Shown here in pieces: positions 1 to 7,735 of a DNA stretch of 64,000 nt. Position 1 is the first letter of the stretch, and each line of letters begins with the position of its first letter. Origin of the DNA: Halobacteriovorax sp. DA5 (lineage in GTDB: Bacteria > Bdellovibrionota > Bacteriovoracia > Bacteriovoracales > Bacteriovoracaceae); assembly GCF_002903145.1 (NCBI RefSeq), contig NZ_PPDJ01000001.1, positions 434,001 through 498,000 of the forward strand. The letters are read 5' to 3'. A program made the translations under genes and the position numbers. The notes under the pieces are model-generated. The model had not been told where the DNA came from, made no database searches, and saw only the letters and a list, made by a program, of their open reading frames with translations.

Positions 1-639
1 GAGCTTGAAGGAATTGTATTTCATGAGCTTCTACATAATTTAGGATATCGACATGGCCATGGAATTGATGTGAGTTATGGTTGTGAAGTTTGTTGTTTCT
101 CTGATAAGAAATCTGCAAAAGTAGCGGCCTGTAATATCTGTCTTGGGGGTTATGATCCAAAAAATGAGATTGATCCAAACTATTTAAGAGATATGGCAAC
201 GCTATCAAGTGAAACGGGATTAGTAAGTGCAGAACTCTTTATTTATAAGAATATTAGTCGAATTCCTGTGAATCAAAAAAATATTGATTCTATCTTTCTT
301 GGGCTGGCCACACGTGGTGCTGGTGTAATGCAAGAGTTTATGAAGCAAATGAAAGATCGAGGTCTTAAAGTGTCTCAAGATAGTGGCCGAATTAAGAAGC
401 TAGTTAAAGAAGCGAATAATTATCGACCAGTTAATAACTTCATTGCTGAAGTGAATAAAGCATACGCTACAGCTATAATTACTGCTTATGTTGATAAAAA
501 AGCCTTCTCAGCAAAGTTTAAGCTCTCTAAGAAGATAAAATCGCAAGATTTAAGAGATATTGCAGATCGAAATGAAAGGGATTCAGATGCCTCGGCCAAG
601 CTTGCTAGAGGAATCGAGATGATCGAAGAGCTCTTTTAA
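1..639 (+). CDS. Zinc metalloprotease-like protein, 5' end outside window
   Basis: The reading frame is open from the first base, so the true start lies upstream. The GTG at 70 would remove the key motif. Visible residues 8-18 form HExxHxxGxxH (nt 22-54: H8, E9, H12, G15, H18), the zinc-binding signature of metzincin-type peptidases. It is followed by a cysteine-rich stretch (YGCEVCCF ... ACNICLGG, residues 26-50), possibly a second metal site or disulfides. The remaining ~140 residues are charged and helical-looking with no motif I recognise. The protein is probably secreted, but the N-terminus is not visible. The protease class is inferred from the motif alone. Confidence 0.6.
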   Translation, partial: ELEGIVFHELLHNLGYRHGHGIDVSYGCEVCCFSDKKSAKVAACNICLGGYDPKNEIDPNYLRDMATLSSETGLVSAELFIYKNISRIPVNQKNIDSIFLGLATRGAGVMQEFMKQMKDRGLKVSQDSGRIKKLVKEANNYRPVNNFIAEVNKAYATAIITAYVDKKAFSAKFKLSKKIKSQDLRDIADRNERDSDASAKLARGIEMIEELF

Positions 640-738
640 TCTATCTAATTATTGTATTGTGTAAATATTATTAATCGGATTTACATACACTTCTGCTCAG
701 CCTATATTCCCGAAAAATCATTATTTGGGAGATTACTC

Positions 739-1140
739 ATGAAAAAAATTATAATTCTAGCATTTTTTGCATCGTCTGTTTTTGCAAACACTCTAACTAA
801 GCAAGAAGAAAGTAAAGTTGTTACTGAGATTGATAATATCTGTGGTGATACTTGGTGTGAAGGTGATTTTAATTTTAGATTTGATACTCTTAAGTGTAAT
901 GCAGAAACTAACTCTTGTGTTTTAGACTTTGTTATTCTTGATGAAGTTTGGGGAAATGATGATTCTTACACAGCAACAGAATATGCAGCAACATGTGAAA
1001 TCAAGGGATATACAAAGTACGATCAAATGATTGAAGTATCTCGTAATGGTTGGCCAAGACTTAATCAAGATTTTTACTTTGCAGTTACTGATTGTGTGAC
1101 TGAACAAGAAGAAGTTGTTTACGATAAATTAGGATACTAA
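739..1140 (+). CDS. Small exported cysteine-rich orphan protein
   Basis: A 133-residue protein. I chose the ATG at 739 because it is preceded by GGGAG at 728-732 and opens a textbook Sec signal peptide (MKKIIILAFFASSVFA, cleavage after residue 16). An in-frame upstream extension to 652 has no ribosome site. The mature part is acidic with six cysteines, suggesting disulfides in the periplasm or outside the cell. I recognise no family. The gene ends 6 nt before a bidirectional terminator shared with the convergent gene at 1171-1803. Confidence 0.7.
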   Translation: MKKIIILAFFASSVFANTLTKQEESKVVTEIDNICGDTWCEGDFNFRFDTLKCNAETNSCVLDFVILDEVWGNDDSYTATEYAATCEIKGYTKYDQMIEVSRNGWPRLNQDFYFAVTDCVTEQEEVVYDKLGY

Positions 1141-1145
1141 AAAAT

Positions 1146-1171
1146 AAAAGGCCTCTTTAAGAGGCCTTTTT
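1146..1171. terminator. Bidirectional intrinsic terminator
   Basis: A 10-bp perfect stem (1146-1155 with 1161-1170) has a TTTAA loop, an A-run on the 5' side and a T-run on the 3' side. It can therefore stop transcription from both convergent genes (739-1140 and 1171-1803). The stem centre is GGCC, as in most other terminators of this window. Confidence 0.85.
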
Positions 1172-1803
1172 TATTTCTTTAACTTGTAAGGTAAGCCAGT
1201 TTCTGGATTTTTTAGAACACCTTTAGTAAAAGCGCTCGGTATTTTCTTACCATTTGATAAAATCGTTACATTTACCTGATTGGCCTTTGGTAGCGAATCG
1301 TATACGAACGAGATCTCATTACCTTCAAATAGCTTAATATTCTTATCATCACTTGGCTCAAATACTGTGTCATATTCTTTATAAGCATACATTTCATCTA
1401 AGAAGCTAAACTCAATTGGACGGCCATATTGATTTGCCCAACCAAGCGCATACTTTGCACTTTGAACCAGAATTTTAATTCCACTTGTACACTCTTTGCC
1501 GTACTTAAAAAAACCAGTCATATCTAAGCTTTGAGCTTGTTTTAGTGAAAAAGTATAGCGAGTTAACCCACTTGATTGATTAGACTTCTTTTCAACTAGA
1601 GCAGTTGATTTATGTTTTGTTTCAAATTTCGCGCTATCTCCCCAAACTGGAATTTCATAGCGGCACCATTGCTCAAGAGTAACTTTAAAATTTAGCTCAT
1701 TAGTAGGTGCATATAGATCAAAGCTAAATGGCCTTGCTGTAGTTTGAACTGCGGCAGCATTGAAGCTAAGAAATAAGGCCGCAATTGATAGTAATTTCTT
1801 CAT
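1171..1803 (-). CDS. Exported orphan protein, 210 aa
   Basis: The N-terminus MKKLLSIAALFLSFNAAA is a clear Sec signal peptide, with likely cleavage near residue 18. The mature part looks beta-rich and has two cysteines (QWC, KEC) that could form a disulfide. I recognise no domain. The gene is monocistronic: convergent with 739-1140 and divergent from the riboswitch-controlled thioesterase. A periplasmic or surface location is inferred from the signal peptide. Confidence 0.65.
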   Translation of the reverse strand: MKKLLSIAALFLSFNAAAVQTTARPFSFDLYAPTNELNFKVTLEQWCRYEIPVWGDSAKFETKHKSTALVEKKSNQSSGLTRYTFSLKQAQSLDMTGFFKYGKECTSGIKILVQSAKYALGWANQYGRPIEFSFLDEMYAYKEYDTVFEPSDDKNIKLFEGNEISFVYDSLPKANQVNVTILSNGKKIPSAFTKGVLKNPETGLPYKLKK

Positions 1804-1881
1804 AATATGTGTCCTTAATTAATTATTGTTGATTCTCAATACCACGGCCACATTAATTAGCCAGCTTAATTGTAATTCTTA

Positions 1882-1910
1882 TTGCCTTTAAGTTTATCGA
1901 AATTTAGGAT
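1882..1910 (+). promoter_or_regulatory. Sigma70-type promoter for the riboswitch transcript
   Basis: TTGCCT (1882-1887) and TAGGAT (1905-1910) are separated by exactly 17 bp. Transcription would begin near 1917, just at the 5' edge of the cobalamin aptamer, which supports both calls. Confidence 0.5.
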
Positions 1911-1911
1911 A

Positions 1912-1986
1912 GTTAGCGCTAGGAGGTGAAGTTGGTGTAATTCCAACACTGTCCCGCAACGGTAAAGTCCGATCCCAAGCTAGCAA
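1912..1986 (+). promoter_or_regulatory. Cobalamin (B12) riboswitch
   Basis: The segment carries the conserved core of the cobalamin aptamer: a GTTGG/CCAAC hairpin (1931-1947), then CTGTCCCGCAACGGTAAAG (1949-1967) and the B12-box-like AAGTCCGATCCCAAGC (1965-1980). The arrangement matches the family pattern 'GGTGAAATTCC ... CCCGCAACGGTAA ... AGTCCG'. The flanks GCTAG (1918-1922) and CTAGC (1980-1984) could close the outer stem. The element is short, without large peripheral domains. The GAGGAGGA ribosome site of the thioesterase (1999-2006) follows within 20 nt, so control of translation initiation is plausible; I see no clear terminator hairpin in between. Confidence 0.8.
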
Positions 1987-2010
1987 AATTTTAATCCCGA
2001 GGAGGAATCT

Positions 2011-2406
2011 ATGAATGAAGCGCAATTAAGCGAAGCTATTGCACGCGCGAAAACTACGGTAGTTAGGGCCGTCTTCCCTAATAGTACTAATCACTACGAT
2101 ACATTATTTGGTGGTAACACGCTTAAGTGGATGGATGAGGTAGCCTTTATCACTGCAACTCGATTTGGCCGCAAGAAATTTGTAACTGTCTCAAGTGACC
2201 GAGTTGACTTCAATATGCCTATTCCAGGTGGGCATTTTGCCGAGCTTGTAGGAGAGATTACGAAGGTTGGCAATAGCAGTCTTGTTGTTGAAGTAAGACT
2301 AATGCTTGAAGGTATGTACGAAGAGGGACAAGTTGAAGCAGTAAAGGGGAGTTTCACTCTTGTTGCTATTAATGATGATCGCAAACCTGTACCTATTTAC
2401 TCATAA
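2011..2406 (+). CDS. Hotdog-fold acyl-CoA thioesterase (YciA/ACOT-like)
   Basis: A 131-residue single hotdog domain that hydrolyses acyl-CoA to free acid and CoA in the cytoplasm. Family marks are the N-terminal NHYDTLFGGNTLKWMDE stretch (residues 27-43; conserved GG and the D in the MD helix) and SSDRVDF (66-72), as in YciA and eukaryotic cytosolic acyl-CoA hydrolases. The length is normal. The start is fixed by GAGGAGGA 4 nt upstream. The gene stands alone behind a cobalamin riboswitch. This is unusual: I know of no B12 dependence for this enzyme. A role in releasing CoA from propionyl- or methylmalonyl-CoA when B12 runs out is my inference. Confidence 0.85.
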   Translation: MNEAQLSEAIARAKTTVVRAVFPNSTNHYDTLFGGNTLKWMDEVAFITATRFGRKKFVTVSSDRVDFNMPIPGGHFAELVGEITKVGNSSLVVEVRLMLEGMYEEGQVEAVKGSFTLVAINDDRKPVPIYS

Positions 2407-2450
2407 AATTTAAAATAGCCTCGTTAATAAATTTAGTTTAAAATGCTCTC

Positions 2451-3017
2451 ATGCCATATTTTGAAGATGAAGTTTTTGATACTGATAATATTAGCGAGGT
2501 TAGTGATTTCAAGGGTAGTGAATTTATCTGCTGTGAGTTCAACGGCCTTGATATAAGTGAGATAGATATATCTGGGGCCAAGTTCATCGAATGTTCTTTC
2601 AAAGGTTCAAACTTAAGTAACTTGAAGTTGCTAGGAGCCACATTTCGTGATGTTACATTCAATGATTCTAAATGTATTGGTTTAAACTTCGCAGACTGTA
2701 ATACTCTTTTCGAACTTAAGTTTAAAAATTGTATTCTAGATTATGCATCTTTTCAGGACTGTACAATTCATGGGGCGCAATTTACTTGCTCATCTCTTAG
2801 AGAGACAGACTTTTCTCAAGGGACATTTGAGGGGAGTGATTTCTCTGAAAGCGATCTTCAGGGAACTAATTTCTCAAGGGCCAATTTAAAAGGCTCTAAA
2901 TTTCTTAATGCACGAAATTTTTATATCGATATTGCAAATACAAATTTAAAAAACTGTAAGTTTTCAATGCCTGAAGTCCTCAACCTTTTGAGTCCTTTTG
3001 GTATTGAAATCGAATAA
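2451..3017 (+). CDS. Pentapeptide-repeat protein
   Basis: A 188-residue protein made largely of degenerate pentapeptide repeats (A/C/S-D/N-L/F-x-x), clearest at residues 40-66 and 95-160 (for example SDLQGTNFSRANLKGSKF). Such repeats fold as a right-handed quadrilateral beta-helix. Known members include DNA-mimic gyrase protectors such as Qnr/MfpA, but most have no known role, and I cannot assign one. There is no signal peptide, so it is probably cytoplasmic. There is little ribosome site before the ATG. It lies 25 nt upstream of the lipoxygenase-like gene and may be cotranscribed with it. Confidence 0.85.
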   Translation: MPYFEDEVFDTDNISEVSDFKGSEFICCEFNGLDISEIDISGAKFIECSFKGSNLSNLKLLGATFRDVTFNDSKCIGLNFADCNTLFELKFKNCILDYASFQDCTIHGAQFTCSSLRETDFSQGTFEGSDFSESDLQGTNFSRANLKGSKFLNARNFYIDIANTNLKNCKFSMPEVLNLLSPFGIEIE

Positions 3018-3042
3018 TATTTTTTTAAGCTAGGAAGGCAAA

Positions 3043-4533
3043 ATGAAAAATCAAGGTAAGTTCTCAAGTCGAGTTAAGGATAAAATCCGCTCTCAGATCA
3101 ACAGTGCAACTTCTCCAAAACACCTCTATTCTCAAAAGGATTTCATGTATGAGAGAAAGGGGCCATGGCCTCAACCTTCTCCTGTACACCCTTGGGGAGA
3201 GTCTCCTGCGGTTATTCATGTACCACTTAGAGAAACTCTTGATTGGTGGCTGTTTATTGGCTCTCGTTATGTGGCCACTCTAGCTCTCTCTCCATACTAC
3301 TTTATAAAGGGTCTAATCTTTCCTGGCCTTAAAGAAGTAACAAATAAAGAATTCGAAGATCTTCTAAACTATTCCATGATGAGTAAATTTCTAACAGATA
3401 AATTGGATGATGAAGATTGGAAGTGTTTTAGTGATTATAATAAAGACGAAAAGAACTGGTTTATCGTTGACCTTGATGCAGTTCGTGTTGTTAAGCCTTT
3501 AGAAGGTATTCATGTGAGCGCTACAAAAACACTTCTTTACAAAGAAGGGAAACGTTTCAAAGTTCAAGCAATTTACGTTCAAAAGACAGAGACAGTATTT
3601 GATATTTCCAATCCTTGTGATGCTTGGGAGTTGGCGAAATACTTTGTTCTTCAAGGTGGTGCTCTATGTGCAACCCTTGTTGTTCATCCTCTTTTACATT
3701 TTCCTTTTGATTCAATTAACGCCATCTCAAAAACATCTCTTCCAAAAGATCATATTCTTTTTAGATTATTATCTCCACACTTCAGATTTACTCTTCCTCT
3801 AGAGAATGCAGTCTTGAATTATAAGAGTTCACTTCTACAAGAAAAGTGGTGGATGACTTATGCTCCTTACCCAGGAGGACCTGAAGGTTTAAGAGATTTA
3901 CTAGTTGAAGGATATAAAGGTATTAAAGGTAATCTTTCATACCCGCCATTTTCTTATTCACTAAAATCGCCAAGTGTAGAGGGTAAGTATGGCATTTACT
4001 TAAAACGCTACTACGAAGTATTTTATAATTTCGTAAGAGATATTTTAGCTGATGTGAGTACCGATGACTTTTGGATTAGTAAGTGGGCCGATTACTGTAA
4101 TCAGCATGTAAATGAATTTCCTTCGAGTAAAGAAATTTTCGAAGATGATAAATTAGTTCGAGCGGTCACGACTTATCTTTTTACCGTTACTGTTGCACAC
4201 GCTACGGATCACTATAATTACGGAATCCTTGATAAAAGAAAAGTTCCACTGCGACTAAGACAAGCAGCACCGACAAAAGATACAAAGATGATCAAGAGAT
4301 CAAAGCTGGTCAATGCTATCGATCAGATGAAATACTCAATGGCCGATAATCTATTCTTTTCACCGACTACTGTGACAAAGCTAATTAATGCTCGCTATAA
4401 GTTTAAAGATCCAAGGCAAAGAAAAATTGCTGAAAACTTCAAGAAGGAGCTTAAAAATTTGGATAAATCTTTAAAAATAGAGGGGATAGAGTACATGCCA
4501 TTAAAGAAAATATCAGCAAGTATTCAATTCTAA
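3043..4533 (+). CDS. Lipoxygenase-family protein
   Basis: A 496-residue protein with the catalytic domain signature of lipoxygenases and no PLAT domain. Residues 215-219 (HPLLH) and LLSPHFRFT (243-251) match the first iron-binding helix region, in which LOX proteins read THA...HPxxxLLxPHxRxT. H386-ATD-H390 matches the second ligand pair (HAAVN in plant and animal enzymes; His in the last position also occurs). The C-terminus ASIQF matches the NSIxI tail, whose terminal carboxylate binds the metal. The first pair has spacing HxxxH rather than HxxxxH, a spacing I recall from some fungal manganese enzymes. The terminal residue is Phe rather than Ile or Val. Likely reaction: dioxygenation of polyunsaturated fatty acids; activity is inferred. 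There is no signal peptide. Confidence 0.75.
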   Translation: MKNQGKFSSRVKDKIRSQINSATSPKHLYSQKDFMYERKGPWPQPSPVHPWGESPAVIHVPLRETLDWWLFIGSRYVATLALSPYYFIKGLIFPGLKEVTNKEFEDLLNYSMMSKFLTDKLDDEDWKCFSDYNKDEKNWFIVDLDAVRVVKPLEGIHVSATKTLLYKEGKRFKVQAIYVQKTETVFDISNPCDAWELAKYFVLQGGALCATLVVHPLLHFPFDSINAISKTSLPKDHILFRLLSPHFRFTLPLENAVLNYKSSLLQEKWWMTYAPYPGGPEGLRDLLVEGYKGIKGNLSYPPFSYSLKSPSVEGKYGIYLKRYYEVFYNFVRDILADVSTDDFWISKWADYCNQHVNEFPSSKEIFEDDKLVRAVTTYLFTVTVAHATDHYNYGILDKRKVPLRLRQAAPTKDTKMIKRSKLVNAIDQMKYSMADNLFFSPTTVTKLINARYKFKDPRQRKIAENFKKELKNLDKSLKIEGIEYMPLKKISASIQF

Positions 4534-4534
4534 C

Positions 4535-4562
4535 TTGCCATAGATCGTTGGCAATATTTTTT
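4535..4562 (+). terminator. Probable intrinsic terminator
   Basis: TTGCCA (4535-4540) and TGGCAA (4549-4554) form a 6-bp stem with a 8-nt loop, followed by a T-rich run. It lies directly after the lipoxygenase-like gene. Confidence 0.5.
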
Positions 4563-4690
4563 GTTGCACAGCTTTTTTAAGGAAAATTACAAATAGCACT
4601 GAGCGCTTAAATTTATCTTTATTTTTAAGCGCTTATCTACTATTAATATCTTAATTATCTAAACAAAACTTGTGTTCGTGGTATTAATAA

Positions 4691-6019
4691 ATGGTTATGA
4701 ATCCAGTAAACCCTATTAATAAGATCATTAGATTCTTGGCCCTTAGGGAGCCTGATCTATCTGTAAGAGATCTTTCACAATTGAGCCTGTATATTTATAC
4801 AGTTTTCTTAACTGCGCCCTTGATGTGGGGGCATTTGGTTATTTCATACTTCTTTTGTGACAACCCTCTTCTTTATCAAATTGGAATCGGAACATGTTTA
4901 ATACATTTTTTTAGTCCCGTTTTTTATTACTTTTTTGGTTCTTTATCACTAGCTCTTAATATTACAATTTTAGCAGGCTTTATTCATGAGTTCTCTTGGT
5001 CGATTTTAACGGGAGGATTTTTTAGTGTTTCTCCTATCTGGTTTGCAGTTTTACCTATGATTGCAGGTTTGATTGGAACCAGGAGAGATTTACTCTTATG
5101 GTTTATTTTATCTATTCTGGCCGCAACTTATTTATTCATCTTGCACCTAAATGGTGTTGTTCTACATAGTTACTTGAATGAAACAGGAGAAGTTTTAGGT
5201 CAAGTTCTGATCATGATTGGCTTTATTCTTTTGAACTCTCTTTTTATGTTTGTTTACATGATTGATCGAGATCGCTTCTACCAAGCGATTGTTGAAAAAA
5301 AGGAACAGATTGATACTCTCTTAACATTAGTAGGACATGATATCAGTAACCCTCTTACTGTTGTTAATCTCTCTGCTAAAAGGCTTAGTAAGTTATTGGC
5401 CACTAATGATGATGCTGATATTCAAAAGTGCTTAACTCGTATTAATTCATGTACTTCGGGAATAAGCAATATTTTAACTCAGATTCGTGATCTACAATCA
5501 ATTAAGCAAGGTAAGGTTGAGTTAAAATTTGAGAAAGTATATCTGAATCATATCATTGAATATCTCTATCGAGTTTTTGAATCAAAATTACATGATAAGA
5601 ATATCACCTTAAAGTATGATTATAATGCAAACCAGAATGTTTACTTCATGGGGAATTCCACAGCATTAAAATATCAAATTTTTGGCAATCTATTATCAAA
5701 TGCGATTAAATTTTCAGAAACAGGCCAAGAAATTGAAATATCCGTTACTGAAAGAAGTGATGGAGTTCAAGTTAATCTAATTGATAAGGGTGTAGGAATT
5801 GAGGAAGAGTTATTAGAAGTATTATTTGAAAATAATGCAATTCCTTCTAAAATTGGAACAAGTGGAGAAAAAGGAACAGGATTTGGAATGTCCATAGTTA
5901 AGACCTTTGTCGAACTTAGTCATGGTAGTATTTCTGTGCACTCAAAAACAAAAGCAGTATCACCTGACAATCACGGTACACAATTCTCTCTGTTATTTAA
6001 AAAGACTCTGTTTTCTTAG
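4691..6019 (+). CDS. Orphan membrane sensor histidine kinase
   Basis: A 442-residue protein. The N-terminal ~190 residues hold about six hydrophobic segments (residues 30-190) without a large extracytoplasmic loop, so it resembles an intramembrane-sensing kinase. The HisKA box has H216 in LVGHDISNPLT. The C-terminal HATPase domain has an N-box (NLLSNAIKFS), G1 (DKGVGI) and G2 (GEKGTGFGMSIV). It probably autophosphorylates H216 and passes phosphate to an unlinked regulator, as no receiver gene is adjacent. The start could also be the ATG two codons later. The ligand is unknown. Confidence 0.85.
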   Translation: MVMNPVNPINKIIRFLALREPDLSVRDLSQLSLYIYTVFLTAPLMWGHLVISYFFCDNPLLYQIGIGTCLIHFFSPVFYYFFGSLSLALNITILAGFIHEFSWSILTGGFFSVSPIWFAVLPMIAGLIGTRRDLLLWFILSILAATYLFILHLNGVVLHSYLNETGEVLGQVLIMIGFILLNSLFMFVYMIDRDRFYQAIVEKKEQIDTLLTLVGHDISNPLTVVNLSAKRLSKLLATNDDADIQKCLTRINSCTSGISNILTQIRDLQSIKQGKVELKFEKVYLNHIIEYLYRVFESKLHDKNITLKYDYNANQNVYFMGNSTALKYQIFGNLLSNAIKFSETGQEIEISVTERSDGVQVNLIDKGVGIEEELLEVLFENNAIPSKIGTSGEKGTGFGMSIVKTFVELSHGSISVHSKTKAVSPDNHGTQFSLLFKKTLFS

Positions 6020-6074
6020 ACCAAACCTCTGTGCTTTTGATATAATAAATTTAAATTATAACAAAAGAGGAATT

Positions 6075-6821
6075 ATGAGGTCGACAAACCCGACACTAAG
6101 AAATGACGTCTTTAAGGCGGGAACTTTATCAGATGAAAGAATGTCTTTTTCTGGAGTATTTAATAAAGGGATGATTCTCTTTGCTCTAATGCTTATGACA
6201 TTTATTTATACATGGAATGTAACTCTAGGTACTCTGGAGAATTCAATGCAACCACAAATGGGTATGTATCCGCTGATTGGTGGTATTGGCGGTTTTATTT
6301 TCGCTCTTATTACGATCTTTAAACCAAAGTTGGCCATGTTTACAGCTCCTGTTTATGCTCTATGTGAAGGCCTTCTTCTTGGGTCAATTTCTGCAATCTA
6401 TGAATTTCAATTTCAAGGGATTGTCTTTAATGCTGTAACGATTACTTTTTCTGCCTTCATTACTTTATTCTTTCTTTATCGTTGGGGCCTTGTAAGAGCA
6501 ACAGGGATGTTTAGAAAGGTAATCATGACGGCGATGTTTGCAATCATGGGTGTTTATCTCGTAAGTTTCATTATGTCTTTCTTTGGAACAACGATCCCAA
6601 TGATTCACGGAAATGGCCCAGTGGGAATTGGATTTAGCCTTATTGTAGTAGGTGTTGCTGCATTTAGTTTAATTCTAGATTTCGACTTTATTGAAAAAAG
6701 TGTTGATCAGGGAGCACCAAAATATCTTGAGTGGTATGCGGGCTTCTCTTTAATGGTTACTCTTGTGTGGCTATATATTGAAGTATTAAGACTTCTTTCA
6801 AAATTAAATCGACGCGATTAA
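6075..6821 (+). CDS. Bax inhibitor-1/YccA-family membrane protein
   Basis: A 248-residue integral membrane protein with about seven hydrophobic helices. The N-terminus (MRSTNPTLRNDVF ... FNKGMILFALMLM) is the hallmark of the bacterial Bax-inhibitor-1-like subfamily that begins with an 'R-S-x-N-P' motif. The D-rich last helices (ILDFDFIEKSVDQG) carry the acidic residues linked to proton or calcium sensing in relatives. The ATG at 6075 has AGAGG upstream; an in-frame extension to 5907 only overlaps the kinase. The function in bacteria is unclear. The stop codon overlaps the convergent gene by 4 nt. Confidence 0.85.
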   Translation: MRSTNPTLRNDVFKAGTLSDERMSFSGVFNKGMILFALMLMTFIYTWNVTLGTLENSMQPQMGMYPLIGGIGGFIFALITIFKPKLAMFTAPVYALCEGLLLGSISAIYEFQFQGIVFNAVTITFSAFITLFFLYRWGLVRATGMFRKVIMTAMFAIMGVYLVSFIMSFFGTTIPMIHGNGPVGIGFSLIVVGVAAFSLILDFDFIEKSVDQGAPKYLEWYAGFSLMVTLVWLYIEVLRLLSKLNRRD

Positions 6822-7486
6822 TTTTTTATATTCATGGACCAACTTGCTCCAAAGAGTATTTGGTCCATGACTAACTTGTTGGCCGTTAGCTCACTTCCCG
6901 TTTCTCCATTTCTTTGCTCAAGCAATAGTCGATATTCATCAAATAGATTTCTATTCTCAGGTAATTGCTTTGCCATCTCTTCTAAAATATAAGCTGCTTG
7001 TGCAAATTCTTTTGCTACTTCAGTTTTCGATTCTCCTGCGATCTTATAGCTAGGATAGACTTTATTAAGATGATTTTTGAAATCAGTGAGAAGCTTTGTC
7101 GTATATTTATTCTCTGTTGGAATAGTGTGATTTGCCCAGCTCTTTACTTCTTTTATATTTGTTTGATGAGCATAGAACTCAAGTGTGCGATCGTAGTCGT
7201 ATCCCCATTTTGATTTTTTTACAATAACACCCTGGCAAACAACTTTTAAAGCATCATCAGAAATATTTGAGACACTTACCTTTGAAATACCAGTGATCTT
7301 TTCAATGGATTCACTTTCCATATCGCGACAATCATACTGACAACTAAAAATGACTTCCTTTGGATAGGGAGCCGAAAAATCATTTTGGATATACTTCTTC
7401 GTAGCATAGTCCGCAAGACAAAATCCGGGACTTGGGATGGCCGCTAAGATATTTAGTGAAAGTATTCCAATGACTGCGGCCTTCAT
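6818..7486 (-). CDS. Exported orphan protein, 222 aa
   Basis: The N-terminus MKAAVIGILSLNILAAIPSPGFCLA is a Sec signal peptide. The mature region has a CQYDC cysteine pair (around residue 50) and a helical C-terminal third (KTEVAKEFAQAAYILEEMAKQ). I recognise no family. Its ATG shares one base with the stop of the 36-residue membrane protein upstream (TAATG), so the two are probably translationally coupled. The stop shares the TTAA with the convergent Bax-inhibitor-like gene. Confidence 0.65.
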   Translation of the reverse strand: MKAAVIGILSLNILAAIPSPGFCLADYATKKYIQNDFSAPYPKEVIFSCQYDCRDMESESIEKITGISKVSVSNISDDALKVVCQGVIVKKSKWGYDYDRTLEFYAHQTNIKEVKSWANHTIPTENKYTTKLLTDFKNHLNKVYPSYKIAGESKTEVAKEFAQAAYILEEMAKQLPENRNLFDEYRLLLEQRNGETGSELTANKLVMDQILFGASWSMNIKN

Positions 7487-7596
7487 TACTTACCAGTCAT
7501 TCCTTGGTAGAGCGCAAACCAGATGTAAATACTTAGAACAAGTAAGACTAGTTTAAAACTGATACGCCAGTAATTTAGTGGTTTTTTATTTTTCAT
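7486..7596 (-). CDS. Small single-pass membrane protein, 36 aa
   Basis: An unlisted short frame encodes a 36-residue peptide with a basic N-terminus (MKNKKPLNYWRISFK), one hydrophobic helix (LVLLVLSIYIWFALY) and a short polar tail. It is a plausible inner-membrane microprotein with the positively charged end inside. Its TAA overlaps the ATG of the downstream exported gene by one base (TAATG), the kind of arrangement that indicates a real coupled gene. No strong ribosome site is visible. The function is unknown. Confidence 0.5.
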   Translation of the reverse strand: MKNKKPLNYWRISFKLVLLVLSIYIWFALYQGMTGK

Positions 7597-7735
7597 GGGC
7601 GCGATTATATGTATCTCATTAGACTTAGGCAAGCTTCTAAGTTATTGGAATTATTTTTAAAATAGTGTTTTGGTCAAGTATGGGCGTTGAATTTCCGAAA
7701 AGTGAATGAATAATTAATCTTTATTAAGGACGTTC

